NCBI GenBank assembly: GCA_004552615.1
Contig: SFNZ01000028.1
Coordinates: forward strand, 1-19,669
DNA: 19,669 bases
Reading direction: 5' to 3'
Source: Bacteroidales bacterium
GTDB lineage: Bacteria; Bacteroidota; Bacteroidia; Bacteroidales; UBA932
Shown here: positions 1 to 8,060 of the stretch, in pieces
Layout of the letters: each line of letters starts with the position of its first letter
How positions within the stretch are numbered: position 1 is the first letter of the stretch
Notes under the pieces: model-generated
What the model saw: only the letters and a program-made list of their open reading frames with translations
Told to the model about the DNA's origin: nothing
Database searches by the model: none
Position numbers and translations under genes: made by a program

Positions 1-1341
1 CATGAAATAACCCCACATTTCACCGATTTCACAATACCCGGCGTCATTCTCCTTCCCGGTCCCGTATGTGACCCCGCCGGATGAGACGAAAGAAGTCAGG
101 ATGAACTTGATGTACTTGTCCCAATAGTCCTTTCCCGCCTGGGCGAAATGGCTGGCGTGCGCCAGTTCGTGGCATGTCTCGGAGTAGATGCCGGCATAAG
201 AATTCCTGTCTCCCAGTCCTAAAGTGATATCCGGCAGGAAGACCTTGAGTATGCCGGCATATTCCCCGAGGAACGACCGGATCAGGGAATTGTCTATCAC
301 GGCCCCCTGGTGCATCATGACGGAACTGCTCGCCTTGATGTTCTTGAAAATCCATATCCTCAGGTTCTGCGGGGGACGTGCTATGTCCATGTCATCCTGA
401 CTGCATCTCGTGATATAGTCATAAGCTGCATTATTCACCACGCATCTGCGCCACAGTTTACCGTCCGACTTTTCTGTCACGGTGACGTCGATTCCGGAGA
501 CATCCCCTTTCCCGAGTGTCGACATCGAGGCCGGTATTATCACTTTGTTGAAACCTATGGCAAACCCTTCCTTGTTCTTGAACATCAGCCTGTAACGTGG
601 ATTTGCCGAATACTTCTTGCTGATTTTGTAATACCCGTCCCTGTCGGTCCTGGCAATCCCGAATTTCACGAACACGTTGCAGACCACGGTCACGCCGGCG
701 ACCCCGAAAGGCTGGCCTCCGTTCGCGTCAGGATCCACTATGGTAATCCTTCCTTCAGGCTGCCCGGCACCGCCTTTGGTTATACCGGCCATCAGGTCTT
801 CATTCCCGGTCAGCCTGAATGCCTCCTTTTCCACGGCGTCCCAGTCTATCCCGTCCTCGGATTTCGTCCCTGTCTCCGGGATATAGCAGTCGTCAAGAAT
901 CTCGTAAGTGATTCCTTCAGGAATGGCAGTGCCGTGTGGAATTACTGCATATTGCCATGTGATTTCCTCTTCCCCGATTTCAGGGTCGTGGTAATAATCC
1001 CCGTCCCGTACAATCTGATAATCAAGAGGATGGTCGATGAGCTCGAATCCTGCATCGACCAGTTTCTGGTATTCGGCACTGTTTTTCGGCAGCATCCTGA
1101 CATATACGTCAGTCGGGGTGACGTCCACCCGTCCGGCCTTGGTCGGATACAGGTTTTCGATAGCCCTGGTCACGTTTTTCACGGAATAAGGGTCATCCAG
1201 TTTCTGCCCCAGGACAATCATCTCGTGAGACAGTGCGTCGCCTGTGGACTCGTCCTCGGGAATAATCCCGATTCCGTCCTCGGAGCATCCCGCTACCAGG
1301 ACTCCGGCAAGACACGAAACTATTTTCAGCAATCTTCTCAT
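1..1341 (-). CDS. Putative zinc-metallopeptidase-like lipoprotein, 3' end outside window
   Basis: The frame stays open from the ATG at 1341 to the left edge, giving 447 codons without a stop, so the C-terminus is missing. The N-terminus is a lipoprotein signal peptide: Arg2-Arg3, a hydrophobic stretch, and lipobox VAGC with Cys19 as the lipidated residue. Acidic residues follow (CSEDG, then PEDE), which in Bacteroidota can favour surface display; that is inference. Residues about 213-260 (GVAGVTVV, then RTDRDGYYKI) look like a carboxypeptidase-regulatory-like beta-sandwich, a common adaptor in this phylum. Residues 391-395 are HELAH within ETCHELAHASHF, the zinc-binding and catalytic helix of zincin peptidases; Glu392 would be the catalytic base. 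A possible third ligand (Glu in the CEIGEMWG segment) lies near the window edge. I do not recognise a named family. Transcription is divergent from the phosphatase gene. Confidence 0.8.
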   Translation of the reverse strand, partial: MRRLLKIVSCLAGVLVAGCSEDGIGIIPEDESTGDALSHEMIVLGQKLDDPYSVKNVTRAIENLYPTKAGRVDVTPTDVYVRMLPKNSAEYQKLVDAGFELIDHPLDYQIVRDGDYYHDPEIGEEEITWQYAVIPHGTAIPEGITYEILDDCYIPETGTKSEDGIDWDAVEKEAFRLTGNEDLMAGITKGGAGQPEGRITIVDPDANGGQPFGVAGVTVVCNVFVKFGIARTDRDGYYKISKKYSANPRYRLMFKNKEGFAIGFNKVIIPASMSTLGKGDVSGIDVTVTEKSDGKLWRRCVVNNAAYDYITRCSQDDMDIARPPQNLRIWIFKNIKASSSVMMHQGAVIDNSLIRSFLGEYAGILKVFLPDITLGLGDRNSYAGIYSETCHELAHASHFAQAGKDYWDKYIKFILTSFVSSGGVTYGTGKENDAGYCEIGEMWGYFM

Positions 1342-1363
1342 ATAGTGAACAATTTTACAACGG

Positions 1364-1371
1364 CAAAGTAA
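1364..1371 (-). promoter_or_regulatory. Possible -7 box for the lipoprotein gene
   Basis: On the minus strand the sequence reads TTACTTTG, one mismatch from the Bacteroidota TAnnTTTG box, 22 bases upstream of the ATG at 1341. I see no clear TTTG at -33, so this is a weak call based on position and similarity. Confidence 0.35.
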
Positions 1372-1427
1372 TGAACAGTTATCCGTGTTCAGAAAATGAA
1401 ATCGGATAAATTGAAAAATCGGCTCTC

Positions 1428-1458
1428 TTGTTATTCCAACGCCGTTTTTCTATCTTTG
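1428..1458 (+). promoter_or_regulatory. Bacteroidota-type promoter for the phosphatase gene
   Basis: TTG at 1428-1430, a 20-base spacer and TATCTTTG at 1451-1458 match the Bacteroidota housekeeping promoter. Transcription would begin about 6-7 bases downstream, leaving a leader of roughly 16 bases before the ATG at 1481. Confidence 0.6.
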
Positions 1459-1480
1459 CAAATCAATAGAAACACGAATT

Positions 1481-2797
1481 ATGACTACATTCCACAAGAT
1501 TTTATCATTATCCGTAGCTGTATTTCTCGGTGCCCTGCCTGTCCATGGGCAGGATTTTCATGAGAGACTGAAGGCAGACTACAACATTGCCGCAGGCATT
1601 TATCATCCATATCATCATGGTGATCTCACCGACACGAAGGCTCCTGCCGGCTACAAGCCTTTCTATATTTCCCATTTCGGGCGCCACGGCTCACGATACC
1701 ATGCGTCGATGGATTATTTCGCTACCGGAACTAACGGCCTGATTGCTGCAAAAGAGGCTGGAATCCTGACGGAAACCGGGCTGGAACTGTATGACGGATT
1801 CATGCAGGTCGTCGAGGAGCACAAGGGTATGGAAGGAGAGCTTGCACCGCTCGGAGCATTGGAGCACAAGGAAATAGCTGCGCGCATGTACAGGCGTTTC
1901 CCGTCCGTGTTCAATTCCCGCAGCCGGAATGAAGTGGAATGTGTGGCCAGTACGATTACACGTTGTATAATGAGCATGGCCAATTTCTCGGAGAGCCTGG
2001 ATGACATGAATCCGGATCTGGATTTCACGTTCCTGACCGGTGAAAAGTATTTTTCATATATCATGAAACCATCCGTTGACAAGACCATAAGCCGCAAGGT
2101 GCGTGTGCGCGAGGATTCGGTGAGGAAGGCAGACTGCGGTTATGACAAGTTGTTCGACAAGTTGTTCACGGACAAGCAGAAGGCCAAGGAACTCATCAAG
2201 AAGCGCCAGGATTTCGTCAATTCGGTCTATATGGTCGGCTCCATCTGCCTCGACCTGGACTATCTGAATTTGGATATTCTCAAATATATTGATATTGAGG
2301 AACTTACACCTCAGGTCTATGTGCGTTCCGACAGGTTGTACGGGGAGTGCTGCAATTCTGCAGAGTACGGGGATGTCAGCAATTGTTCCGCGGATGACTT
2401 GCTTGCGGACTTTCTGTCCAAGGCGGATGCAGCTCTCGAAGACGGGAGCCGTCGTGCAGCGGACCTGCGTTTCGGCCACGATACCGGACTGATGCCGCTG
2501 ATGGGACTCATGGGCGTGAAAGAGCTTGCAGTTCAATATAATATGGTAGGAGCCCACGAGCATTGGTTCACCTATGACGTCGTACCGATGGGTTCGAACT
2601 TCCAGATGATATTCTATCGCAACAAGAAGGGGAACGTGCTTGTGAAAATGCTTTACAATGAGCAGGAGACATGTATTCCGGCTCTGGCTCCGGCCGAAGG
2701 TCCTTATTACAGCTGGCCTGAGCTCCGTGAATATCTCAATTCCAAAGAGGAGGCTGCAAGAGCTTTCAATACCGGTTTCAAGGCTGGGAAGAACTGA
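1481..2797 (+). CDS. Secreted histidine-type phosphatase, phytase-like
   Basis: This 438-residue protein begins with a Sec signal peptide probably cleaved after VHG (about residue 23), so it acts in the periplasm or outside the cell. HFGRHGSRY holds the RHGxR signature of histidine acid phosphatases: His69 would form the phosphohistidine and Arg68/Arg72 bind phosphate. The distal catalytic motif is GHDTGL (His333-Asp334), the proton donor. Family members release phosphate from phytate or other phosphomonoesters. Gut Bacteroides secrete a related enzyme of the MINPP (multiple inositol polyphosphate phosphatase) class, but that class has HAE where this protein has HD, so it looks closer to classic acid phosphatase/phytase. 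The substrate cannot be read from sequence. The ATG at 1481 follows a good promoter and starts the signal peptide directly. The dehydrogenase begins 21 bases downstream and is probably co-transcribed. Confidence 0.87.
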   Translation: MTTFHKILSLSVAVFLGALPVHGQDFHERLKADYNIAAGIYHPYHHGDLTDTKAPAGYKPFYISHFGRHGSRYHASMDYFATGTNGLIAAKEAGILTETGLELYDGFMQVVEEHKGMEGELAPLGALEHKEIAARMYRRFPSVFNSRSRNEVECVASTITRCIMSMANFSESLDDMNPDLDFTFLTGEKYFSYIMKPSVDKTISRKVRVREDSVRKADCGYDKLFDKLFTDKQKAKELIKKRQDFVNSVYMVGSICLDLDYLNLDILKYIDIEELTPQVYVRSDRLYGECCNSAEYGDVSNCSADDLLADFLSKADAALEDGSRRAADLRFGHDTGLMPLMGLMGVKELAVQYNMVGAHEHWFTYDVVPMGSNFQMIFYRNKKGNVLVKMLYNEQETCIPALAPAEGPYYSWPELREYLNSKEEAARAFNTGFKAGKN

Positions 2798-2818
2798 TGA
2801 TTATTTTTAGGAACGGAT

Positions 2819-3754
2819 ATGAAAATAGTATTTCTTGACGCATCGACAGTGGGGGACACCCCTCTCGACTGCATTGAAAGCCTCGGCGAACTTGTATGCT
2901 GGCCTACATCCACACCGGAGGAGGCACTGCAGCGCGTGGCTGACTGCAATGTCTTGATAATCAACAAGGTAAAAGTGACCAAAGAACTTCTCGATGCAGC
3001 TCCTTCCCTGAAACTCGTATGCGAGGCTGCAACGGGGGTGAACAATATCGACCTCGAGGCCTGCCGTGAAAGGGGAATCCCTGTACGCAACGTGGCCGGA
3101 TATTCCACCGATTCCGTCGTCCAGGCCACATTCATGCATATCCTTTCCCTGCTCGGAAACGCTCCTTATTTCGACAATGCCGTGAAGTCCGGTTCATATT
3201 CTGCCTCTCCGATTTTTACGGACGTGTCCCGTCCGTTTGTCGAGATTCGCGGAAAACGCATGGGTATCATAGGAATGGGAGCCATTGGCACAGGTGTGGC
3301 GAGAGTCGCTGAGGCATTCGGAATGGAAGTTGTCTATTATTCGACATCCGGTACCGGGCATTGCACCGAGTGGCCGAGCATTTCCCTTGAGGAGCTCATG
3401 CGCACTTCGGACGTCATTTCCATCCATGCACCGTACAATGAGAGGACTGCCGGACTGATAGGTCTGGAGCAATTGAAAATGATGAAGCCGTCGGCCGTCA
3501 TAGTGAATATGGGGCGCGGCGGCATCATCGTCGAAAAGGATCTTGCCGAGGTCGTGGATGAAGGCCTGATAGGCGGAGCTGCCCTCGATGTGTTCGAGAA
3601 GGAACCTGTCCCGGCGGACAGTCCGCTGCTCCATACCCGTCATCCTGAACTATTGCGTTTCACCCCTCACACCGCGTGGGCGAGTGTGGAGGCGAGGAAA
3701 CGTCTCGTGTCGGCCATTGCCGGGAATATACGTGATTCTATTCCCACTCTATAG
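2819..3754 (+). CDS. D-2-hydroxyacid dehydrogenase (glycerate/hydroxypyruvate reductase type)
   Basis: This cytoplasmic NAD(P)-dependent oxidoreductase of 311 residues is the usual family length. Substrate-binding halves lie at about 1-100 and 285-311, flanking a Rossmann domain at about 101-284. The nucleotide-binding motif is GMGAIGTG at 152-159. The catalytic triad is visible: Arg233 in NMGRGG, Glu262 in DVFEKEP and His284 in TPHTAW. The second strand of the Rossmann fold ends VVYYSTS rather than with the aspartate that usually marks strict NAD preference, so cofactor choice is open. The closest functional guess is hydroxypyruvate or glyoxylate reductase, but these subfamilies are hard to separate by eye. 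The gene starts 21 bases after the phosphatase with an AGGAA-like site upstream, and its 3' end overlaps guaA on the other strand by 17 bp. Confidence 0.9.
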   Translation: MKIVFLDASTVGDTPLDCIESLGELVCWPTSTPEEALQRVADCNVLIINKVKVTKELLDAAPSLKLVCEAATGVNNIDLEACRERGIPVRNVAGYSTDSVVQATFMHILSLLGNAPYFDNAVKSGSYSASPIFTDVSRPFVEIRGKRMGIIGMGAIGTGVARVAEAFGMEVVYYSTSGTGHCTEWPSISLEELMRTSDVISIHAPYNERTAGLIGLEQLKMMKPSAVIVNMGRGGIIVEKDLAEVVDEGLIGGAALDVFEKEPVPADSPLLHTRHPELLRFTPHTAWASVEARKRLVSAIAGNIRDSIPTL

Positions 3755-5321
3755 TGGCCGGCGGTTTGGATGATATATCGTAAACTACGCGGTTCACTCC
3801 GCGTATCTTGTTTATTATCTCGTCGCTGACTTTTGCGAGAAAGTCGTAAGGGAAATGGAACCAGTCGGCTGTCATTGCGTCGGTGGATACCACGGCGCGC
3901 AGTGCGACAGGGTTCTCGTATGTCCTTTCGTCTCCCATCACTCCTACGCTCTTGACAGGGAGCAGGATTACGCCTGCCTGCCAGATTGCATCGTAGAGAT
4001 TGGTGGCCATGACCCTCGGGTCGGATGCTGAAGGGAATCCCATCCCGGTGCAGTCGTAGTTGCGCAGTCCTTTGATATATATGTCATCAGCTTCGCGGAG
4101 TACTCTCAGTTTCTCCTCGGTCACATCGCCGATAATCCGGATTGCGAGGGACGGTCCCGGGAACGGATGCCTCCCAACGAGTTCCTCCTTGATTCCGAGA
4201 GATCGTCCTACCCTGCGGACTTCGTCCTTGAACAGCATCTTGAGAGGCTCCACAACTTTCAGGTTCATCTTCTCCGGGAGACCTCCCACATTGTGGTGAG
4301 ACTTGATCTTGGAGGCGATGCCCGGTATGCCTGCTGACTCTATCACGTCCGGGTAAATAGTGCCCTGGGCGAGCCATTTGGCATTTTCAATGGTCCTGGC
4401 ATATTTGTCGAAAGTCTCGACGAAGAGTCTTCCGATTATTTTTCTCTTGGCTTCAGGCTCGGTCACACCTGCCAGCTGGCTGATGAATTCTTTCGAGGCG
4501 TCGGCTCCTATAACATTGAGCCCCATGTCCTTGTAAGATTCCATCACATCTTCGAACTCATTCTTGCGGAGAAGTCCGTTGTTCACGAAGATACAGGTGA
4601 GGTTGTGTCCGATGGCCTTGTTCAGGAGGACGGCAGCCACCGTGGAATCCACTCCGCCGCTGAGTCCGAGTATCACGCGGTCGTTTCCGACCTGGGCCCT
4701 GAGTTCTGCAACCGTGGTTTCAATGAATGAGGCCGGGGTCCAGTCGCCTTTGCATCCGCAGATTCCGAATGCGAAATTCGCGAGGATTTTGGAGCCTTCG
4801 GTGCTGTGGAATACTTCCGGATGGAACTGGACGGCATAAGTCGGCTCGTTCCTGAAATGGAAAGCAGCGTTCACTACATCGTCCGTGGATGCGATTACCT
4901 CAGCATCTTCAGGAATTGCGGAAATCGTGTCGCCATGGGACATCCATACCTGGGAATGTGCCGATACGCCCTGAAGAAGAGGCGAGTCCGGATTTACTAC
5001 ATTGAGCATTGCCCTGCCGTATTCCCTTGCCAGGGAGCCTTCCACCTTTCCACCGAATTTTGCGGCGAGATATTGTGCCCCGTAGCAGATGCCGAGCAAC
5101 GGAAGTTTTCCTTTCACGCCTTCGAGGTTTATCTGGGGCGCGTTCTCATCCCTCACTGAGCAAGGGCTTCCTGAGATTATCACTCCCTTGACGGCCGGAT
5201 CAGGAGCCGGCATTTTGTTGTAAGGGTAGATTTCGCAGAAGACATTGAGTTCCCTCAGGCGCCGGCCGATCAGCTGTGTCACCTGGGAACCTGCATCGAG
5301 AATGATGATTTTTTCTGTCAT
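3738..5321 (-). CDS. guaA: GMP synthase (glutamine-hydrolysing)
   Basis: GuaA converts XMP, ATP and glutamine to GMP in the cytoplasm, the last step of guanine nucleotide synthesis. The 527-residue product is full length. The N-terminal class I glutamine amidotransferase domain (about 1-190) has the nucleophile Cys79 in GICYGAQ and His167/Glu169 in QFHPEVF. The ATP pyrophosphatase domain has its P-loop SGGVDST at 221-227. The C-terminal dimerisation and XMP-binding domain ends in the conserved KPPATIEWE. I start at the ATG at 5321 (MTEKIIILDAGSQ) rather than the in-frame ATG at 5342, because the extra seven residues (MHYNNLT) are not family-like and would place the start almost on the promoter box. 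It is divergent from typA and convergent with the dehydrogenase, with a 17-bp overlap. Confidence 0.97.
   Translation of the reverse strand: MTEKIIILDAGSQVTQLIGRRLRELNVFCEIYPYNKMPAPDPAVKGVIISGSPCSVRDENAPQINLEGVKGKLPLLGICYGAQYLAAKFGGKVEGSLAREYGRAMLNVVNPDSPLLQGVSAHSQVWMSHGDTISAIPEDAEVIASTDDVVNAAFHFRNEPTYAVQFHPEVFHSTEGSKILANFAFGICGCKGDWTPASFIETTVAELRAQVGNDRVILGLSGGVDSTVAAVLLNKAIGHNLTCIFVNNGLLRKNEFEDVMESYKDMGLNVIGADASKEFISQLAGVTEPEAKRKIIGRLFVETFDKYARTIENAKWLAQGTIYPDVIESAGIPGIASKIKSHHNVGGLPEKMNLKVVEPLKMLFKDEVRRVGRSLGIKEELVGRHPFPGPSLAIRIIGDVTEEKLRVLREADDIYIKGLRNYDCTGMGFPSASDPRVMATNLYDAIWQAGVILLPVKSVGVMGDERTYENPVALRAVVSTDAMTADWFHFPYDFLAKVSDEIINKIRGVNRVVYDISSKPPATIEWE
3786..3815 (+). terminator. Probable terminator of the dehydrogenase transcript, inside antisense guaA
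   Basis: A perfect 7-bp stem, TACGCGG (3786-3792) and CCGCGTA (3799-3805), encloses a 6-base loop and is followed on the plus strand by the T-rich stretch TCTTGTTTAT. It lies 32 bases past the dehydrogenase stop, where a Rho-independent terminator would sit, although it is also guaA coding sequence. The T-tract is interrupted, so efficiency is uncertain. Confidence 0.5.
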
Positions 5322-5339
5322 AGTTAGATTATTGTAATG

Positions 5340-5347
5340 CAAAAATA
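5340..5347 (-). promoter_or_regulatory. -7 box for guaA
   Basis: The minus strand reads TATTTTTG, a full match to TAnnTTTG, ending 18 bases before the guaA ATG at 5321. No clear TTTG is visible at -33. It supports 5321 over 5342 as the start, because a start at 5342 would overlap the box. Confidence 0.5.
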
Positions 5348-5380
5348 ATATAAAAAGTTCATTAAAACCGAAGAAATGCG

Positions 5381-5388
5381 TAATTTTG
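5381..5388 (+). promoter_or_regulatory. -7 box for typA
   Basis: TAATTTTG matches TAnnTTTG and lies 32 bases before the typA ATG, leaving a leader of about 25 bases. The -33 position reads TTCA rather than TTTG, so the upstream half is weak. Confidence 0.5.
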
Positions 5389-5420
5389 CATTTCTATATT
5401 GAAGAGAAGTAGTATTTTTT

Positions 5421-7223
5421 ATGGACGTTAGGAACATTGCGATCATTGCGCACGTTGACCACGGAAAGACGACACTCGTGGACCGCATGATTTATCAGGC
5501 ACATCTTGTACGCCAGCCTGAAAATCTCGGGGAGTTGATTCTCGACAACAATGACATCGAGAGAGAAAGAGGTATCACAATTCTTGCAAAGAATGTATCT
5601 GTTGTATATAAAGGCGTAAAAATCAATATTATAGATACTCCGGGCCATAGCGATTTCGGCGGTGAGGTCGAGAGGGTGCTTAATATGGCGGACGGCGTGC
5701 TGCTCCTCGTGGACGCTTTCGAGGGATGTATGCCCCAGACCCGTTTCGTGCTCCAGAAGGCACTCCAGATGGGAAAGAAGCCTATCGTCGTGGTCAACAA
5801 GGTGGACAAGCCGAACTGCCGTCCTGACGAGGTCCAGGAGGAGGTCTTCGACCTGATGTTCTCCCTCAATGCCAATGAGGACCAGCTGGATTTCCGTACG
5901 ATATTCGGAAGTGCAAAGCAGGGATGGATGTCCAATGACTGGAAGAATCCGACCAATGATATAACGGCTCTTCTGGATGCGATACTTGAGGTCATTCCTG
6001 CTCCTGCCCAGAACGAGGGTACGCCGCAGATGCTCATTTCCTCACTCGAATATTCCCCTTATGTCGGCAGAATCGCCGTGGGAAGAGTGACGAGAGGTTC
6101 CCTTTCAGCAGGCATGAACGTGAGCCTCTGCAAGAGATATGACCGTGTGGAGAAACAGAAAATCAAGCAGATACTCATATTTGACGGACTCGGCAAGAAA
6201 GAAGTCCAGTCAGTCCAGTGCGGTGACATTTGCGCTGTCGTGGGCATAGACGGGTTCGAGATCGGAGACACGATTGCGGATTACGAGAATCCTGAGGCAC
6301 TCCCACCGATTGCCGTGGACGAGCCGACCATGAGCATGCTCTTCACGATCAACAATTCCCCGTTCTTCGGCAAGGACGGCAAGTTCGTGACTTCGAGACA
6401 TATCAAGGACCGTTTGGACAAGGAACTTGAGAAGAATCTGGCCCTGAGGGTGAAACCGGGCCTGAACGCCGATTCGTTCGTGGTCTACGGACGCGGTGTG
6501 CTCCATCTTTCGGTCCTTATCGAGGAGATGAGAAGGGAAGGCTTCGAACTTCAGGTAGGACAGCCCAAGGTATTGGACAAGACCATCAACGGGCAGAGGT
6601 GCGAGCCGATCGAGGAACTCAGCATCGAGGTCCCGGAACAGTTCGTAGGAGCCGCCATCGAGATTTCCACCAGAAGGAAAGGCGCATTGATCCACATGGA
6701 GCCGAGAGGGGACAGGACCCTGCTGGAGTTCGAGATTCCTACCCGCGGACTCATGGGACTGAGGAGCAATCTTCTCACTGCATCCCAGGGTGAGGCCGTG
6801 GTCGCACACCGTTTCAAGGATTATCAGCCATACAAGGGAGATATCGAGCACAGGACGAACGGTTCCCTGGTTTCTCTTGAGACCGGTGAGGCCATAGCAT
6901 ATTCGATGAACAAGCTTCTGGACCGCGGACGTTTCTTCGTGGAGCCGGGAGAGGCCATATATGCAGGTGAGGTTGTGGGCGAACATACCCGTGACCGAGA
7001 CCTGAACGTGAACATCTGCAAGACCAAAAAGCTGACGAATGTGCGTGCTGCGGGCAGTGACGAGAAAATTATTCTGCCTCCTGCAGTGAAGATGTCTTTG
7101 GAGGAAATGTTGGAGTATATCAATGAGGATGAATTAGTTGAGGTGACTCCACAGCATCTCAGGATCCGCAAGATTCTGCTTGATCCGATAGAAAGAAAAA
7201 GAAAAAGCGGAGAATCTGATTGA
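5421..7223 (+). CDS. typA: Ribosome-associated translational GTPase TypA/BipA
   Basis: TypA binds the ribosome in the EF-G site and supports 50S assembly, growth in the cold and stress responses. The 600-residue length is typical. GTPase motifs are all present: G1 AHVDHGKT (10-17), G2 in RERGITI (about 48-54), G3 DTPGHSD (72-78), G4 NKVD (126-129) and G5 SAK (164-166). An EF-Tu-like beta-barrel, an EF-G domain III-like region, a domain V-like region and the TypA-specific C-terminal domain follow. The final residues are basic (KRKSGES), as in many homologues. MDVRNIAIIAHVDHG is the standard beginning, so the start at 5421 is secure. The stop codon overlaps the -33 element of the next gene's promoter. 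Confidence 0.97.
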   Translation: MDVRNIAIIAHVDHGKTTLVDRMIYQAHLVRQPENLGELILDNNDIERERGITILAKNVSVVYKGVKINIIDTPGHSDFGGEVERVLNMADGVLLLVDAFEGCMPQTRFVLQKALQMGKKPIVVVNKVDKPNCRPDEVQEEVFDLMFSLNANEDQLDFRTIFGSAKQGWMSNDWKNPTNDITALLDAILEVIPAPAQNEGTPQMLISSLEYSPYVGRIAVGRVTRGSLSAGMNVSLCKRYDRVEKQKIKQILIFDGLGKKEVQSVQCGDICAVVGIDGFEIGDTIADYENPEALPPIAVDEPTMSMLFTINNSPFFGKDGKFVTSRHIKDRLDKELEKNLALRVKPGLNADSFVVYGRGVLHLSVLIEEMRREGFELQVGQPKVLDKTINGQRCEPIEELSIEVPEQFVGAAIEISTRRKGALIHMEPRGDRTLLEFEIPTRGLMGLRSNLLTASQGEAVVAHRFKDYQPYKGDIEHRTNGSLVSLETGEAIAYSMNKLLDRGRFFVEPGEAIYAGEVVGEHTRDRDLNVNICKTKKLTNVRAAGSDEKIILPPAVKMSLEEMLEYINEDELVEVTPQHLRIRKILLDPIERKRKSGESD

Positions 7224-7249
7224 TATTTCAAAGTTTTTTCTTACCTTTG
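7220..7249 (+). promoter_or_regulatory. Promoter for the yceD-rpmF-tRNA unit
   Basis: TTG at 7220-7222, a 19-base spacer and TACCTTTG at 7242-7249 form a good Bacteroidota promoter. The -33 element overlaps the typA stop codon (7221-7223). Transcription would begin near 7255, so translation must start at the ATG at 7274, not at an earlier in-frame ATG at 7220. Confidence 0.68.
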
Positions 7250-7273
7250 CATCCCCTAATCTGTTTGCGGGCA

Positions 7274-7813
7274 ATGAAAGATGACTTTATCATACCTTTG
7301 AATGGACTGAAACCGGGGAAGACTTCGTTCGGCTGGAAAGTCGGGGCAGAGTTCTTCAGACAGTTTGAGAACAAGGATATAAGGGCTGCTGAGATTTCGG
7401 TCGATGCAGTGGTCGAGAAATCGGGAACTTATCTCGGAATCGACGCGGTGATGAAAGGGGTCGTGACAGTGCCATGTGACAGATGTGGTGACGATGTGGA
7501 ACTTCCGGTGAATGCGGACATACAGCTCAGCGTGAAGTTCGGGTCCGAACCGGTGGCCGAGGAGGAGATCGTGGTGAGTGAAGGACGTGAGACGGTATAT
7601 CTTCCGGAAGATGGCGCTGACATGGACATGAGCCAGACGATTTACGATTTTGCCTGTCTGTCTCTGCCGATGCAGAAGGTTCACGGGGAAGGTGGTTGCA
7701 ATCCGGATGCCCTGAGGTATCTTGCGGGATCAGAGGATGCGGCGGACAATGCAGGAGAGAGAGGGGATGAGAACAATCCTTTTGCAGTGCTCAAAGGATT
7801 GTACGATAATTGA
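7274..7813 (+). CDS. YceD/DUF177-family protein
   Basis: This 179-residue cytoplasmic protein belongs to the DUF177 (YceD) family, which is encoded next to rpmF in most bacteria and has been linked to 23S rRNA accumulation and 50S biogenesis. The diagnostic cysteine pair is in VPCDRCGDDV (Cys68 and Cys71), the middle is acidic, and the C-terminus NPFAVLKGLYDN resembles the family's closing motif. The adjacent rpmF, 44 bases downstream, supports the assignment strongly. An in-frame ATG at 7220 would add 18 hydrophobic residues, but the promoter -7 box lies inside that extension, so I reject it. The transcript probably continues through rpmF and the tRNA. Confidence 0.85.
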   Translation: MKDDFIIPLNGLKPGKTSFGWKVGAEFFRQFENKDIRAAEISVDAVVEKSGTYLGIDAVMKGVVTVPCDRCGDDVELPVNADIQLSVKFGSEPVAEEEIVVSEGRETVYLPEDGADMDMSQTIYDFACLSLPMQKVHGEGGCNPDALRYLAGSEDAADNAGERGDENNPFAVLKGLYDN

Positions 7814-7857
7814 CGAGCACATAAGGAATTGATTAAAAGTATTAAAAGTTAATAACA

Positions 7858-8043
7858 ATGGCACATCCGAAACACAAACTTTCAAAGCAAAGAAGGGACA
7901 AGAGAAGGACACACGACTTCGCTGCAGTTCCTACACTCGCGACTTGCCCTAATTGCGGTGCTACAGTAATGTATCACAGAGTATGTCCAGAGTGCGGCTA
8001 TTATAGAGGCCGTCAGATTATTGAGAAAAAGGTAGCTGAATAA
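7858..8043 (+). CDS. rpmF: Large ribosomal subunit protein bL32
   Basis: The 61-residue basic protein starts MAHPKHKLSKQRRDKRR, the family's conserved N-terminus. It carries a zinc ribbon with all four cysteines, CPNC (30-33) and CPEC (43-46), so this is the zinc-binding form rather than the cysteine-free paralogue some bacteria induce under zinc starvation. It is a 50S component near the peptidyl transferase centre. The AT-rich spacer before it lacks a recognisable promoter or strong ribosome-binding site, which fits co-transcription with the yceD-like gene. The tRNA begins 17 bases after its stop. Confidence 0.96.
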   Translation: MAHPKHKLSKQRRDKRRTHDFAAVPTLATCPNCGATVMYHRVCPECGYYRGRQIIEKKVAE

Positions 8044-8060
8044 GCCCCTTTTTCCAGAAT

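Noticed and set aside
310..1371. Long plus-strand open frame of 353 codons
   Set aside because: It is antisense to the open minus-strand lipoprotein frame, which has a lipobox, zinc motif and sensible composition. The plus-strand product has no recognisable domain.
5322..5342. Seven-residue N-terminal extension of GuaA
   Set aside because: MHYNNLT is not family-like and its start would overlap the guaA -7 box at 5340-5347.
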